Source: Kosakonia oryziphila (lineage in GTDB: Bacteria; Pseudomonadota; Gammaproteobacteria; Enterobacterales; Enterobacteriaceae). Taken from it: 64,000 nucleotides of DNA. Where the stretch lies: contig NZ_FMBC01000019.1 in assembly GCF_900094795.1 (NCBI RefSeq), positions 1 through 64,000 of the forward strand, read 5' to 3'. A program made the translations under genes and the position numbers. Each line of letters opens with the position of its first letter. Positions within the stretch are counted from its first letter, which is position 1. Below are positions 30,054 through 40,334 of the stretch, piece after piece. Below the pieces are notes generated by a model. That model was not told the DNA's origin, made no database searches, and saw only the letters and a list, made by a program, of their open reading frames with translations.

Positions 30054-31129
30054 CTGCACTGATTCATGTACTGGGATCGGATATCCCACACCATAACCAG
30101 ACCGTATTGCGCTTCTTTAACGATCATCTTGCCGCGTCGGGTGCATATGCTCGTGAGTTTATGATTGCCGGCAGCGATATGAAAATAGGTGCGGAGTACC
30201 CGGCGCTGACGCTGCACTTTTATGCGGACAAAAAGGCGTTGGCGAAAGCTGTCGTTGCGCGTGCAAAAGCAGATCGGCAACAGCGTTTTTTCTTCCACGG
30301 CCAGTTCAATTTCAGCCTATGGCTGGCGTTATTGCGCGGTGCCATCAAACGCGAGCAATTTTACTGGCATGTCTGGGGCGCTGATCTGTACGAAGTCTCG
30401 CACAGCCTCAAATTCCGTCTTTTTTATCCGTTGCGCAGGTTGGCGCAAAGCCGCGTAGGCTGCGTTTTTGCGACTCGTGGCGATCTGTCGTGGTATGGGA
30501 AACGTCATCCCACGGTGCGCGGGGAGTTGCTCTATTTCCCGACGCGTATGGATCCCGCGCTGAATACCATAGCGCATGAGTTGCAGCGGGAAGGTAAGCT
30601 GACGATTCTGGTGGGTAACTCCGGTGATCCGAGTAATGAACATATTGCCGCGCTGGAGGCTATTCACCACCAGTTCGGCGATACGGTGAATATCATTGTG
30701 CCGATGGGCTACCCGGCCAATAATGACAGCTATATTGATGCGGTCAGCCGTGCCGGTCTGACATTATTCAGCGCCGAAAACCTGCATATTCTGCGCGAGA
30801 AAATGGCCTTTGATGACTATCTGTCACTGCTTGGGCAGTGTGATCTGGGGTATTTTATTTTTGCCCGCCAGCAGGGGATCGGTACGCTCTGTTTGCTGAT
30901 TCAGGCCGGGGTGCCATGCGTGCTTAACCGGGAAAACCCGTTCTGGCGAGATATGGTGGCCGAAGATATTCCGGTACTGTTTACCGGTGATGCGTTGAAT
31001 GAGACGGTGATTCGCGAAGTCCGGCGGCAATTGATCGCGGTGGATAAAAGCGCCATCACCTTCTTCAGTCCAAATTATATTGCGCTCTGGCATAAGGCGC
31101 TGCGCAATGCTGCGGGGATCGCCGGATGA
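30050..31129 (+). CDS. wecF: TDP-Fuc4NAc:lipid II transferase
   Basis: A 359-aa glycosyltransferase (GT56) that adds the third sugar, Fuc4NAc, of the ECA repeat. Conserved blocks include [36 protein letters not shown] and the C-terminal [17 protein letters not shown]. The start overlaps wzxE (ATGA); an upstream in-frame codon inside wzxE is rejected. It is cytoplasmic and membrane-associated. Confidence 0.95.
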   Translation: MTALIHVLGSDIPHHNQTVLRFFNDHLAASGAYAREFMIAGSDMKIGAEYPALTLHFYADKKALAKAVVARAKADRQQRFFFHGQFNFSLWLALLRGAIKREQFYWHVWGADLYEVSHSLKFRLFYPLRRLAQSRVGCVFATRGDLSWYGKRHPTVRGELLYFPTRMDPALNTIAHELQREGKLTILVGNSGDPSNEHIAALEAIHHQFGDTVNIIVPMGYPANNDSYIDAVSRAGLTLFSAENLHILREKMAFDDYLSLLGQCDLGYFIFARQQGIGTLCLLIQAGVPCVLNRENPFWRDMVAEDIPVLFTGDALNETVIREVRRQLIAVDKSAITFFSPNYIALWHKALRNAAGIAG

Positions 31130-32478
31130 GTCCACTTGAGTTTTGCGGTCTGTTGATCCTCTGGTTGGTGGCGACGCTGTTTATTGCCACGCTGACCTGG
31201 TTTGAGTTTCGCCGGGTACGATTCAATTTTAACGTCTTCTTTTCACTGCTCTTTTTGTTGACGTTTTTCTTTGGTTTCCCGCTCACCAGCATCCTGGTGT
31301 TCCGCTTTAACGTCGGCGTAGCGCCGCCGGGCGTGATGATGCAGTCGCTGCTGGCTGCGGCCTGTTTCTACGCGATTTATTATGTGACGTACAAAACCCG
31401 GCTGCGGGAGAAAAGTGAGCAGGTATCGCGGCGCCCGTTGTTTACCATTAATCGGGTCGAGGCACATCTGACGTGGATCATGCTGATGGTCATTGCGCTG
31501 GTCAGTGTGGGCATCTTCTTCCTGCACAACGGGTTTTTGCTGTTCCGTCTGCAATCCTATAGCCAGATCTTCTCCAGCGAAGTTTCCGGTGTCGCATTGA
31601 AACGCTTCTTTTATTTCTTTATCCCGGCCATGCTGGTGGTCTATTTTCTGCGGCAGAACGCGCAGGCATGGCTATTTTTCCTCGTCAGTACGGTCGCATT
31701 TGGTTTGTTGACGTACATGATCGTCGGCGGCACGCGCGCCAATATTATTATCGCTTTTGCTATCTTTTTGTTTATCGGCATTATTCGTGGCTGGATCTCG
31801 CTGTGGATGCTGGTAGCGGCGGGCGTGTTAGGTATTGTCGGGATGTTCTGGCTGGCGCTGAAACGCTACGGACTGAATGTCAGCGGTGATGAAGCTTTTT
31901 ACACTTTCTTGTATCTGACGCGCGATACCTTTTCTCCCTGGGAAAATCTGTCTCTACTGCTGCAAAACTACGACAAGATCGATTTTCAGGGGCTGGCGCC
32001 GATTGTGCGCGATTTCTACGTCTTCATCCCTTCCTGGCTGTGGCATGGTCGCCCGAGTATCGTGCTGAACTCGGCGAATTACTTTACCTGGGAAGTATTG
32101 AATAACCACTCCGGGCTGGCTATCTCCCCGACGCTGATTGGTTCGTTGGTGGTGATGGGCGGTGTCTGGTTTATCCCGTTCGGTGCGGTGGTAGTGGGTC
32201 TCATCATCAAGTGGTTTGACTGGGTATATAAACTTGGCAATCGGGAAACAAACCGCTATAAAGCGGCGATCCTGCACAGTTTCTGCTTTGGCGCTATCTT
32301 CAATATGATCGTGCTGGCGCGTGAGGGGCTGGATGCTTTCGCTTCCCGCGTAGTGTTCTTCCTCGTTGTTTTCGGTTTCTGCTTGCTGGTGGCGAAATTG
32401 CTGTACTGGTTGTTCGATAGCGCTGGTCTGATACGTAATCGCAGTGCGCGCGCAGTGAACCCCCTTTCCCAGTTGTAA
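31126..32478 (+). CDS. wzyE: ECA polysaccharide polymerase
   Basis: A 450-aa integral membrane protein with about 11 hydrophobic segments and a large periplasmic loop around residues 250-330 ([15 protein letters not shown]). It polymerises ECA repeat units at the periplasmic face and works with WzzE and WzxE. It overlaps wecF by 4 nt. Confidence 0.95.
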   Translation: MSPLEFCGLLILWLVATLFIATLTWFEFRRVRFNFNVFFSLLFLLTFFFGFPLTSILVFRFNVGVAPPGVMMQSLLAAACFYAIYYVTYKTRLREKSEQVSRRPLFTINRVEAHLTWIMLMVIALVSVGIFFLHNGFLLFRLQSYSQIFSSEVSGVALKRFFYFFIPAMLVVYFLRQNAQAWLFFLVSTVAFGLLTYMIVGGTRANIIIAFAIFLFIGIIRGWISLWMLVAAGVLGIVGMFWLALKRYGLNVSGDEAFYTFLYLTRDTFSPWENLSLLLQNYDKIDFQGLAPIVRDFYVFIPSWLWHGRPSIVLNSANYFTWEVLNNHSGLAISPTLIGSLVVMGGVWFIPFGAVVVGLIIKWFDWVYKLGNRETNRYKAAILHSFCFGAIFNMIVLAREGLDAFASRVVFFLVVFGFCLLVAKLLYWLFDSAGLIRNRSARAVNPLSQL

Positions 32479-32489
32479 AAAGGAATAAC

Positions 32490-33230
32490 ATGACGGACAA
32501 GACGGCAGCGCCGCTGTATGACCTGCGCGGTCTGAAACTCATCGGTTGGCGCGATATGCAGCACGCGCTGGATTACCTCTATGCTGATGGTGAAATCAAA
32601 CGCGGCACGTTGGTGGCGATGAACGCCGAAAAACTGCTGACCGTGGAAGACGATCCCGTGGTGCGTGCACTGATCGAGGCGGCAGAGTTTAAATATGCTG
32701 ACGGTATCAGCGTGGTTCGCTCTCTGCGCAAGAAATTTCCGCAGGCGCAGGTCTCACGCGTTGCTGGCGCCGATCTCTGGGAACATTTAATGATGCGTGC
32801 CGGTCAGTCAGGTACGCCTGTATTTCTGGTGGGGGGAAAACCGGATGTGCTGGCGCAAACTGAGCAGAAGCTGCGTGCGCAGTGGCAGGTCAATATTGTG
32901 GGTAGCCAGAATGGTTATTTTACGACGGATCAGCGTGAAGCGCTGTTTGCGCGTATCCGGGACAGCGGTGCAAAAATTGTCACCGTTGCTATGGGATCGC
33001 CACGGCAGGAGATTTTTATGCGTGACTGCCGCGCTGTTTACGCCGATGCCTTGTTTATGGGGGTTGGTGGGACGTATGACGTCTTTACCGGCCATGTAAA
33101 GCGTGCGCCGAAGATTTGGCAGCAACTAGGGCTGGAGTGGCTCTATCGCTTGCTTTCACAGCCTACGCGGCTCAAACGCCAGCTCCGCTTACTGCGTTAT
33201 TTATATTGGCACTATAGCGGAAAATTCTGA
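32490..33230 (+). CDS. wecG: UDP-ManNAcA transferase
   Basis: A 246-aa WecG/TagA/CpsF-family (GT26) enzyme adding ManNAcA to lipid I to give lipid II. Conserved blocks are [24 protein letters not shown] and [16 protein letters not shown], with [17 protein letters not shown]. An AAAGGAA ribosome site is present. Last gene of the ECA operon. Confidence 0.96.
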   Translation: MTDKTAAPLYDLRGLKLIGWRDMQHALDYLYADGEIKRGTLVAMNAEKLLTVEDDPVVRALIEAAEFKYADGISVVRSLRKKFPQAQVSRVAGADLWEHLMMRAGQSGTPVFLVGGKPDVLAQTEQKLRAQWQVNIVGSQNGYFTTDQREALFARIRDSGAKIVTVAMGSPRQEIFMRDCRAVYADALFMGVGGTYDVFTGHVKRAPKIWQQLGLEWLYRLLSQPTRLKRQLRLLRYLYWHYSGKF

Positions 33231-33238
33231 CCTTACCA

Positions 33239-33266
33239 GGCAGCGTTTCCCGCTGCCGCTTTTCTT
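33239..33266 (+). terminator. ECA operon terminator
   Basis: GGCAGCG-TTTCC-CGCTGCC followed by GCTTTTCTTCT, 8 nt after wecG. The rest of the gap to yifK (33267-33486) holds no visible gene and presumably the yifK promoter. Confidence 0.8.
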
Positions 33267-33486
33267 CTGGTTGCTGTTTTATTGTGCATCGGGTCGATTT
33301 TTCTTATACATCGTTTGCCATTTCCCGCAATTTAAGAAACCATTCGCTCACTCATTTGCAGTGCCACGGCGTTTTTGCGTCAGCCATTTCCTGGCTGGTG
33401 CAGCATGGCCTGTTATGAGTTGAGGAAAAACGCATAACAATAATCCGCGGAGCGGGTGAGAAAGATGCAAACACAACAGAGGATTT

Positions 33487-34872
33487 ATGGCTGAAAATAA
33501 ACCGGAGCTTCAGCGCGGTCTGGAGTCTCGTCACATCGAATTAATCGCCCTGGGCGGCACCATTGGTGTAGGGTTGTTTATGGGGGCCGCCAGTACGCTG
33601 AAGTGGGCGGGCCCATCAGTATTGCTGGCGTATATCATCGCCGGCCTTTTCGTCTTTTTTATCATGCGTTCAATGGGCGAGATGCTATTTCTTGAGCCGG
33701 TAGCCGGCTCCTTTGCCGTCTACGCGCATCGTTATATGAGCCCCTTCTTTGGCTATCTAACGGCCTGGTCCTACTGGTTTATGTGGATGGCGGTGGGGAT
33801 CTCGGAAATTACCGCTATCGGCGTTTATATCCAGTTCTGGTTCCCCGAGCTTGCTCAATGGATCCCTGCACTGATTGCGGTAGCGCTGGTGGCGCTGGCC
33901 AACCTTGCGGCCGTACGTCTTTATGGTGAAATTGAATTCTGGTTTGCCATGATTAAAGTCACCACCATTATCGTGATGATTATTGTTGGTCTTGGTGTGA
34001 TCTTCTTCGGTTTTGGCAACGGCGGTCATTCGATTGGCTTTGGCAATCTGACCGAACATGGTGGCTTTTTTGCCGGTGGCTGGAAAGGCTTCTTAACCGC
34101 GCTCTGTATTGTGGTCGCCTCTTACCAGGGGGTTGAGCTTATCGGTATTACCGCCGGTGAAGCCAAAAACCCGCAGGTAACGCTGCGTAGCGCGGTCAGT
34201 AAAGTGCTGTGGCGTATCCTGATCTTCTATGTGGGTGCCATCTTCGTTATTGTCACCATCTTCCCGTGGAATGAAATCGGCACCAATGGCAGCCCGTTTG
34301 TACTGACGTTTGCCAAAATCGGTATTACCGCAGCAGCAGGCATCATCAACTTTGTGGTGCTGACGGCTGCGCTCTCGGGTTGTAACAGCGGTATGTACAG
34401 TTGCGGTCGTATGCTTTACGCTCTGGCGAAGAACCGCCAGTTGCCGTCTGCGGTAGCGAAAGTGTCGAAAAGCGGCGTTCCGGCTGCGGGCGTGACCATC
34501 TCTATTATTATTCTGCTGATCGGTTCGTGCCTGAACTACATTATTCCTAACCCGCAGCGCGTGTTTGTGTATGTCTATAGTGCCAGCGTATTGCCGGGTA
34601 TGGTGCCGTGGTTCGTGATTCTGATTAGCCAGTTGCGTTTTCGTAAAGCTCACAAAGCGGCGATTGCCACGCATCCCTTCCGCTCAATGCTGTTCCCGTG
34701 GGCGAACTGGCTGACCATGGCGTTCCTGGCATGCGTGTTGATTGGTATGGGGTTCAATGACGATACTCGTATGTCGCTGTTTGTCGGCATTATCTTCCTT
34801 GCCGCAGTAACCATGGCGTATAAGGTATTTGGCCTCAGTGGACACGCGGTTACGCGTCAGGTGGGTGAATAA
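33487..34872 (+). CDS. yifK: APC-family amino acid permease YifK
   Basis: A 461-aa inner-membrane transporter with 12 predicted helices of the amino acid-polyamine-organocation family. The N-terminal signature is [37 protein letters not shown] lies near residue 215. In E. coli it imports threonine and serine. A GGATTT region precedes the ATG. The tRNA cluster follows. Confidence 0.93.
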   Translation: MAENKPELQRGLESRHIELIALGGTIGVGLFMGAASTLKWAGPSVLLAYIIAGLFVFFIMRSMGEMLFLEPVAGSFAVYAHRYMSPFFGYLTAWSYWFMWMAVGISEITAIGVYIQFWFPELAQWIPALIAVALVALANLAAVRLYGEIEFWFAMIKVTTIIVMIIVGLGVIFFGFGNGGHSIGFGNLTEHGGFFAGGWKGFLTALCIVVASYQGVELIGITAGEAKNPQVTLRSAVSKVLWRILIFYVGAIFVIVTIFPWNEIGTNGSPFVLTFAKIGITAAAGIINFVVLTAALSGCNSGMYSCGRMLYALAKNRQLPSAVAKVSKSGVPAAGVTISIIILLIGSCLNYIIPNPQRVFVYVYSASVLPGMVPWFVILISQLRFRKAHKAAIATHPFRSMLFPWANWLTMAFLACVLIGMGFNDDTRMSLFVGIIFLAAVTMAYKVFGLSGHAVTRQVGE

Positions 34873-34878
34873 GAGGCA

Positions 34879-34914
34879 AAATGCGCAAAGCATAACCAAA
34901 CGCGCATTTTCTTA
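34879..34914 (+). terminator. yifK terminator
   Basis: AAAATGCGC pairs with GCGCATTTT across a 15-nt loop, with CTT after it. It separates yifK from the tRNA promoter. Confidence 0.65.
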
Positions 34915-34924
34915 AAAAAAGCAC

Positions 34925-34963
34925 TAGACAGCCGCGCCCGAAGTCCGTACTATCCACCCCCGC
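34925..34963 (+). promoter_or_regulatory. tRNA operon promoter with GC-rich discriminator
   Basis: -35 TAGACA (34925-34930), 17-bp spacer, -10 TACTAT (34948-34953), then a CCACCCCCGC discriminator. The GC-rich discriminator is typical of stringently controlled stable-RNA promoters. It lies just upstream of argX. Confidence 0.8.
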
Positions 34964-34974
34964 AACGGCGCTAC

Positions 34975-35051
<77 letters not shown>

Positions 35052-35119
35052 TTTAAATCCGGCGCTTGAGCTGCGGTGGTTCGTGATTCGTCACGATACC
35101 GCGTGAAAAGATTTACAGT

Positions 35120-35196
35120 GGTGGCTATAGCTCAGTTGGTAGAGCCCTGGATTGTGATTCCAGTTGTCGTGGGTTCGAGTCCCATTAGCCACCCCA
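35120..35196 (+). tRNA. hisR: tRNA-His (anticodon GTG)
   Basis: A 77-nt tRNA including the extra G at -1 needed for histidylation, with encoded CCA. The anticodon loop is TTGTGAT (GTG). Confidence 0.97.
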
Positions 35197-35221
35197 TTAT
35201 TCAGTACAAGTTTCGTGGAAT

Positions 35222-35308
35222 GCGAAGGTGGCGGAATTGGTAGACGCGCTAGCTTCAGGTGTTAGTGTCCTTACGGACGTGGGGGTTCAAGTCCCCCCCC
35301 TCGCACCA
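35222..35308 (+). tRNA. leuT: tRNA-Leu (anticodon CAG)
   Basis: An 87-nt class II tRNA with a long variable arm (TGTCCTTACGGACGT region), encoded CCA, and anticodon loop CTTCAGGT (CAG). Confidence 0.97.
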
Positions 35309-35347
35309 CAACTTAAATTGAACAAAAAATTCAAAAAGCAGTAAAAA

Positions 35348-35424
35348 CGGCGAGTAGCGCAGCTTGGTAGCGCAACTGGTTTGGGACCAGTGGGTCGGAG
35401 GTTCGAATCCTCTCTCGCCGACCA
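35348..35424 (+). tRNA. proM: tRNA-Pro (anticodon TGG)
   Basis: A 77-nt tRNA with encoded CCA; acceptor CGGCGAG/CTCGCCG, anticodon loop TTTGGGA (TGG). Last tRNA of the cluster. In K-12 aslB and aslA follow; here they are missing. Confidence 0.97.
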
Positions 35425-35430
35425 ATTTTG

Positions 35431-35454
35431 AACCCCGCGAAAGCGGGGTTTTTT
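35431..35454 (+). terminator. tRNA operon terminator
   Basis: AACCCCGC-GAAA-GCGGGGTT followed by T4, 6 nt after proM. Confidence 0.93.
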
Positions 35455-35522
35455 GTTTTCTGCGTTCCCTGAACCTTCATTTTTCCTGCTTGTTGCTCAT
35501 CAACGACAATCTCTTTTCGTAC

Positions 35523-35540
35523 TGTCGCCTGCGGGAGACA
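35523..35540. promoter_or_regulatory. Candidate GlrR (QseF) site 1 upstream of glmZ
   Basis: TGTC-N10-GACA, an exact match to the known GlrR consensus, about 200 bp upstream of the glmZ start. GlrR is the sigma54 enhancer protein of the GlrK/GlrR two-component system. Confidence 0.7.
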
Positions 35541-35585
35541 TTTAATCTATTGAATTCAAATAAGTAATATAACTCATCCAGTAAA

Positions 35586-35603
35586 TGTCGTTCTGCGGCG
35601 ACA
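35586..35603. promoter_or_regulatory. Candidate GlrR (QseF) site 2 upstream of glmZ
   Basis: A second exact TGTC-N10-GACA, 63 bp after site 1. A weaker third site, TGTC-N10-TGAA, follows at 35641. Three spaced sites resemble the arrangement known upstream of glmY. Confidence 0.7.
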
Positions 35604-35709
35604 AATTGTGACGACGATCGCGGTGAGGAGGGACACAGGATGTCCGAAGAGGGCTGAATTTACTGGCTTACTAAAAGTTTGCACTGCGTTCCATTTGAGA
35701 GTGCAAACC

Positions 35710-35725
35710 TGGCATAATACATGCA
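35710..35725 (+). promoter_or_regulatory. Candidate sigma54 promoter of glmZ
   Basis: TGGCATAATACATGCA: a -24 GG (35711-35712) and -12 GC (35723-35724) with the required 10 bp between them, placed 26 and 14 nt before the glmZ 5' end. A TAATAT box (35727-35732) could serve as an overlapping sigma70 -10. Confidence 0.7.
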
Positions 35726-35736
35726 ATAATATTTAT

Positions 35737-35942
35737 GTAGATGCTCATTCCATCTCTTATGCTCGCCTTCTGGCTTCATAAACTCAGGAATGATGCAGAG
35801 CCGTTTACGGTGCTTATCGTCCACTGACAGATGTCGCTTCGGCCTCATCAAACACCATGGACATAACGTTGAGTGAAGCACCCATTAGTTGTCAAAGACC
35901 TGTTTTAACGCCTGCCTGAGCTTTCCGGCAGGCGTTTTTTTT
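35737..35942 (+). ncRNA. glmZ: Small RNA GlmZ
   Basis: An approximately 206-nt Hfq-dependent sRNA that activates glmS translation and is cleaved by RNase E with RapZ. The 5' end GTAGATGCTCATTCCATCTC and the block GCCGTTTACGGTGCTTATCG match E. coli GlmZ closely. The 3' end is a terminator, CGCCTGCC/GGCAGGCG (35909-35934), followed by T8. It lies between proM and hemY; K-12 has it between aslA and hemY. A 73-aa antisense frame here is not a gene. Confidence 0.93.
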
Positions 35943-35953
35943 GGCTGGCCGTG

Positions 35954-37150
35954 TCAGGCCGGGGGGGTATTTTGCAGCGTCAGCAGCAGACCATCACGGC
36001 GCATGAGCGCGGCCTCTTCCGGCTGATGCATTCGATCGAGACAATCTGCCAGCCAGGCGTAGTCGAACGCATCCGGACGCTGTTTCAGCGCCGCGCGGAA
36101 GGCCAGGCTTGCTTCTTGCCATTCGCCATGTTTCAGCAGCGACTGGCCCAGCGTACTCCATAGCAGAGGCCGATCGCCCTGCGTTTTAATCTGTTGGCGC
36201 AGAACTTTTTCGATCTGCTCCGGATTATTGGTTTTCAGCCGCGGGATCACTGTCACCAGACGATCGTCATACTGGCGCTTCAGGCCATCAAGAATAACTT
36301 CCTGTGCAGTATCGTGATCGTCGCACTCAATCAAGTGCTCGGCGATAGCCACCTGTAGCGTTATCTGCTGACGGGTTTTACGGCTCTGGTTTTTCCACCA
36401 GCTTTTCAGACCTTCGCTGCCTTGATCCGCGCGCGCCTGATCCATCATGCCAATCCATGCCTGCTGTTGCAGCGCATCACGATGATCGTCGTCGCCGACA
36501 TTGGCTTTCGCCATCGAAGGGATGATATCCAGCAGGGAAGTCCATGCGCCGGTGCGAATATAGGCCTGTTCAGCCAGGCGCAGCACTTCCGGATGACGTG
36601 GGGTGATCTCCAGCAATTTATCCACGCCATGACGGGCTGCATGATTCTCGTTGCGCGCCAGTTGCAGACGTACCCGGGTGATTTCCACCGGGATGGGGTC
36701 GTTTTCCGCCAGCTCTGCCGCGCGATCCAGATGCTGGTTGGCGCGAGCTTCATCACCGCGTTGCTGCGCCGCTTCAGCCGCCAGCAGGTAATTCACCACG
36801 GGCTGCTCGGCGTGGTCGGCATTTTTCGACATCAACTTTTCAACTTGCTGATAGTCGCCTTCCGCCAGTTTGAGCAGCGCTTGCTCCGTTTGTTTACGTG
36901 CGCGACGACGCTTACGGCCTACAAACCAGCCACGGGTATGTGCGCCAGTGCGGAAAATGCGACGCAGCACCCATTCGAGGGCAAATATCACCACCAACGC
37001 CAGCACCAGAATGATCATTAACCCGGTGACGCTGGTTTCAATGTTGTAATTATCGGTTTGGATCAGCACATAACCCTGATGCCCGGCGAGCATGGGGCCG
37101 AGCACGATCCCGGCGATCAACAGTGCAAAGAGCAATAATACTTTCAGCAT
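35954..37150 (-). CDS. hemY: HemY, TPR protein of haem operon
   Basis: A 398-aa inner-membrane protein with two N-terminal hydrophobic segments (MLKVLLLFALLIAGIVLGPM and about 40-62) and a cytoplasmic region with tetratricopeptide repeats. It is the last gene of hemCDXY and is thought to help the late steps of tetrapyrrole synthesis; its exact role is unsettled. The start is 2 nt after hemX. Confidence 0.93.
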   Translation of the reverse strand: MLKVLLLFALLIAGIVLGPMLAGHQGYVLIQTDNYNIETSVTGLMIILVLALVVIFALEWVLRRIFRTGAHTRGWFVGRKRRRARKQTEQALLKLAEGDYQQVEKLMSKNADHAEQPVVNYLLAAEAAQQRGDEARANQHLDRAAELAENDPIPVEITRVRLQLARNENHAARHGVDKLLEITPRHPEVLRLAEQAYIRTGAWTSLLDIIPSMAKANVGDDDHRDALQQQAWIGMMDQARADQGSEGLKSWWKNQSRKTRQQITLQVAIAEHLIECDDHDTAQEVILDGLKRQYDDRLVTVIPRLKTNNPEQIEKVLRQQIKTQGDRPLLWSTLGQSLLKHGEWQEASLAFRAALKQRPDAFDYAWLADCLDRMHQPEEAALMRRDGLLLTLQNTPPA

Positions 37151-37152
37151 GC

Positions 37153-38313
37153 TTATTCTCCCTGCGCTGTGGCTGCATGGGCTGGCGCCTGTTCAGACGT
37201 CACAGCAGGCTGCGCCAGAAGATTGCGTACGCGAGTTTGCATTAATTTTTCCAGGATTGGCTGGCTTTGCAGCGATTCCGGTAAATTCATGGCGATTGTT
37301 TTCTGGCTCAGCTTATCCACTTCCTCGAGGAAGGATTTGGTGGCCGCATCGTCGGTGTCGTAGTACGCGCGTACCCAGGTAGAAACATTATCCAGCGCCT
37401 GTCTGTAGGTCTCTTCCTGATGACGCGGAACGGCTTGTGCGGCGACGAGCAGACGTGAACGGATGTTTTCACGCAGGTAGATATCCTGATTTGGCGCGAG
37501 CAGCGGTACTGCCGTTTCATCGCGGCGACGGATAGTGATAAAACTGTCCATAAAGTTCTGCCAGCTTTTTTGCAGATTGACGCGCCATTCGCTGATCGAG
37601 CCGGAGAGTTCGCTGCTATCGTTATCCATCGGTGAATCGTCATCGTTATTATCCGCAAGGCGCAGATTATCGATTTGATTCGAAAGCTGGTTCAGATTGA
37701 GGATAATGCCGTCGTAATCCACCTGTGTGATTGCCGACAGACTGCCGATATCGTCAGTGATGGCGCGACGTGCGGTAATCAGGCTTGGATCGTTCATCTC
37801 AGCCAGGCTGGCGTCAGCGCTCTTCAATAGTGCGGCAGCGGTGGTGACATCCTGATCGCTCCACAGTTTGCGGCCCGCCAGTTTCACCAGAAAATCGGCT
37901 TGCGCCAGTTGCCAGGTTTTGGCATCAGAACCGGAGATGGTTGCCACTTTCTGCTGCACTTCATCGAGCTGCTTCGCCAGTACGTCGTTTTGACGTTTGG
38001 CGGCATTAAGCTGGTCCGCTTGTTGTTTAATCACACTTTCCAGCTCTGCGCGCTGCTTATCCTGCGATTGTTGTAAGGCGATAACCTGGTTGGCGATCTC
38101 GCCATTATTGCTATGCAGTGTTGCCACTTGCTGTTTCACCCAGCCATAAAGCCCCGCACCCGACGCCAACGCAATAGCGATGGCGATCGCGCTGAGCGCA
38201 AGGCTTGTCCTGTTAGCGCGTCTATTCTTCTCTGCTTTCTCCGGCGGCGGCGTTGCGCCGTCAGCCGCTTTGGTCTCTTCGACCACGGCGGAGGAGTTTT
38301 TTTGTTCCGTCAT
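37153..38313 (-). CDS. hemX: HemX, uroporphyrinogen operon membrane protein
   Basis: A 386-aa protein with a short acidic cytoplasmic N-terminus, one transmembrane helix (about residues 36-56, [19 protein letters not shown]) and a periplasmic coiled coil (about 60-125). It was once annotated as uroporphyrinogen III methyltransferase, but it has no methyltransferase motifs; that activity belongs to CysG. Third gene of hemCDXY. Confidence 0.93.
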   Translation of the reverse strand: MTEQKNSSAVVEETKAADGATPPPEKAEKNRRANRTSLALSAIAIAIALASGAGLYGWVKQQVATLHSNNGEIANQVIALQQSQDKQRAELESVIKQQADQLNAAKRQNDVLAKQLDEVQQKVATISGSDAKTWQLAQADFLVKLAGRKLWSDQDVTTAAALLKSADASLAEMNDPSLITARRAITDDIGSLSAITQVDYDGIILNLNQLSNQIDNLRLADNNDDDSPMDNDSSELSGSISEWRVNLQKSWQNFMDSFITIRRRDETAVPLLAPNQDIYLRENIRSRLLVAAQAVPRHQEETYRQALDNVSTWVRAYYDTDDAATKSFLEEVDKLSQKTIAMNLPESLQSQPILEKLMQTRVRNLLAQPAVTSEQAPAHAATAQGE

Positions 38314-38334
38314 TATGGCTTCCCATTATGAGAG

Positions 38335-39075
38335 TTATTGTAATGCGCGAAGTAGCGCATCGTTGTCGGCATTGTCAGCGACCCGAATATCCTGCCAGCC
38401 CAGTTCCCGGGCGAGGTGCGCCAGACGCTCACTCGCCACAACCAGGTGACAGTGAAGTAGCCAGTTTTCCCGATACCAGGGGGGAATAAGTGAAAACAAT
38501 TGTTGCATCATTTCGCCGCTGGTGATCACCAGTGTCGTCACGCCGCGCGTATGCCAGCGCATTGCTTCTTCAGCACCATCATAAAATATTGCACTGCGTT
38601 GATAACATTCGCAAAATTCGACTTCAGCACCGCGCGCCGCCAGCGTTTCCGCCAGTACTTCGCGCCCGCCGTTACCCCGTAAGATTAGTGCATGCTTACC
38701 CTGAACACTTTGTAATTCAGGTAATTGTAGCAACACTTCACTGATTTCCCGATCGTGCGGATAACGCACCTCAATGCCGCTGACGGTATGTAATGCCAGC
38801 GCAGTGGTGCGACCGATAGCGAAATAGTGAGGCTGAGGGGGAAAGCGCAAACCAAGCTGCTGTAAGTGGGCATGAGCAAATGTCACCGCATGCTGCGACA
38901 GGGCAAAAACCATATCATCTGCGGTTAGAGCAGCAAGCCGCGCGGGTAATGAAGCGAGCTCGCGGCCTGGCGTAAATTCGATTAACGGAAAGCTCCAGGC
39001 CACCAGCCCCAGTGTGCGCAACCGGCTGACTAATTCTTCTCCGGCTGGAGATGGGCGAGTGACCAGAATGCTCAT
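38335..39075 (-). CDS. hemD: Uroporphyrinogen III synthase
   Basis: A 246-aa cytoplasmic enzyme that closes and inverts ring D of hydroxymethylbilane. It begins [20 protein letters not shown] and has the family TSGEMMQQL region near residue 175. It overlaps hemC by 4 nt, so it is translationally coupled. Confidence 0.95.
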   Translation of the reverse strand: MSILVTRPSPAGEELVSRLRTLGLVAWSFPLIEFTPGRELASLPARLAALTADDMVFALSQHAVTFAHAHLQQLGLRFPPQPHYFAIGRTTALALHTVSGIEVRYPHDREISEVLLQLPELQSVQGKHALILRGNGGREVLAETLAARGAEVEFCECYQRSAIFYDGAEEAMRWHTRGVTTLVITSGEMMQQLFSLIPPWYRENWLLHCHLVVASERLAHLARELGWQDIRVADNADNDALLRALQ

Positions 39076-40013
39076 GCAGGTGCGTCTCCGTTATAAACCT
39101 CATCCAGAATAGCGCGGGCGCCATTCGCCAGTAGCTCTTCCGCCAGCGAGATCCCCAGTTGTTCTGCATCTTCCGGTTTGCCGCGACATTCGCCGCGTAC
39201 CTGGGTTGAACCGTCTGGCGAACCTACCAGCCCACGCAGCCAGATCTCACCGTTGATAAGTTCAGCATAGCTGCCAATAGGCACCTGGCATCCACCTTCA
39301 AGACGGGTATTCATCGCCCGCTCGGCTTTAACGCGCACGGCGGTATCCTGGTGATTCAGCGGTTCGAGCAGCATGCGCGTGCGCGCATCATCAAGACGGC
39401 ATTCTACGCCGACCGCGCCCTGACCGACTGCCGGTAGCGAGGTTTCCGGCGGCAGCGCCATGCGTACGCGTGAAGCCAGACCGAGGCGGTTAAGGCCTGC
39501 TACAGCGAGGATAATAGCGTCATATTCACCGTTATCCAGCTTGCTCAGACGGGTGCCGACGTTTCCGCGCAGGGAACGGATCACCAGATCCGGACGGCGT
39601 TCCGCTAGTTGGCACTGACGGCGTAAACTGGAAGTGCCAACAATGCTGCCATGCGGCATTTCGTCCAGCGAGGCATAACGGTTTGACACAAACGCATCGC
39701 GCGGATCGTCGCGCTCGCAAATGGTCACCAGGCCAAGCCCTTCGGGGAAATCCACAGGCACATCTTTCATTGAATGCACAGCGATATCGGCGCGGTTTTC
39801 AAGCAGTGCCAATTCAAGTTCTTTCACAAACAACCCTTTGCCGCCCACTTTCGCCAGTGGCGTATCAAGGATCACATCGCCGCGGGTTACCATCGGCACC
39901 AGTTCTACAGTCAGCCCCGAATGGCTCGCTTCAAGGCGTTCCTTAACGTATTGTGCTTGCCATAGCGCAAGGGGGCTTTGCCGTGTGGCAATTCTTAAAA
40001 CATTGTCTAACAT
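39072..40013 (-). CDS. hemC: Porphobilinogen deaminase
   Basis: A 313-aa enzyme that joins four porphobilinogens using a dipyrromethane cofactor bound to the Cys in [13 protein letters not shown] near residue 242. [15 protein letters not shown] and HSMKDVP are the substrate-binding blocks. Start [19 protein letters not shown], as in K-12; the frame continues five codons upstream. First gene of hemCDXY, divergent from cyaA. Confidence 0.96.
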   Translation of the reverse strand: MLDNVLRIATRQSPLALWQAQYVKERLEASHSGLTVELVPMVTRGDVILDTPLAKVGGKGLFVKELELALLENRADIAVHSMKDVPVDFPEGLGLVTICERDDPRDAFVSNRYASLDEMPHGSIVGTSSLRRQCQLAERRPDLVIRSLRGNVGTRLSKLDNGEYDAIILAVAGLNRLGLASRVRMALPPETSLPAVGQGAVGVECRLDDARTRMLLEPLNHQDTAVRVKAERAMNTRLEGGCQVPIGSYAELINGEIWLRGLVGSPDGSTQVRGECRGKPEDAEQLGISLAEELLANGARAILDEVYNGDAPA

Positions 40014-40334
40014 GCTTGTTACCGTCATTATCGTCCGTTGACCATCCTAACATTGTTGCATTAGGGTGTCAGTGTTCGCGGTGGATTGCCGGGGAAAGAG
40101 AAAGCTTCACCCCGCAATACCGGTCAATACCGGTGCAGCGCAGGCCGTAATTAAGAATTTACAGAGTGCGTTTGATGCTACACTGGTTTGTACTGCATCT
40201 TTCTTTACGGTCAATGAGCAAGGTGTTAGATTGATCACGTTTTAGACCATTTTTTCGTCTGTACCTCTATAAAGATAAGGGCGAAAAATGGCAACGGCGA
40301 CTTTGGATTTTCTGTAAACATCAGGCGATATGTC
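40014..40334. promoter_or_regulatory. hemC/cyaA divergent control region
   Basis: 321 bp with promoters for hemC (minus) and cyaA (plus) and no gene. A CRP-type site, TGTTAGATTGATCACG, at 40224-40239 is nearly identical to the E. coli cyaA P2 operator through which cAMP-CRP represses its own synthesis. Confidence 0.75.

Noticed and set aside
35660-35881. 73-codon minus-strand frame
   Set aside because: It is antisense to GlmZ, whose RNA sequence is strongly conserved; nothing supports a protein.
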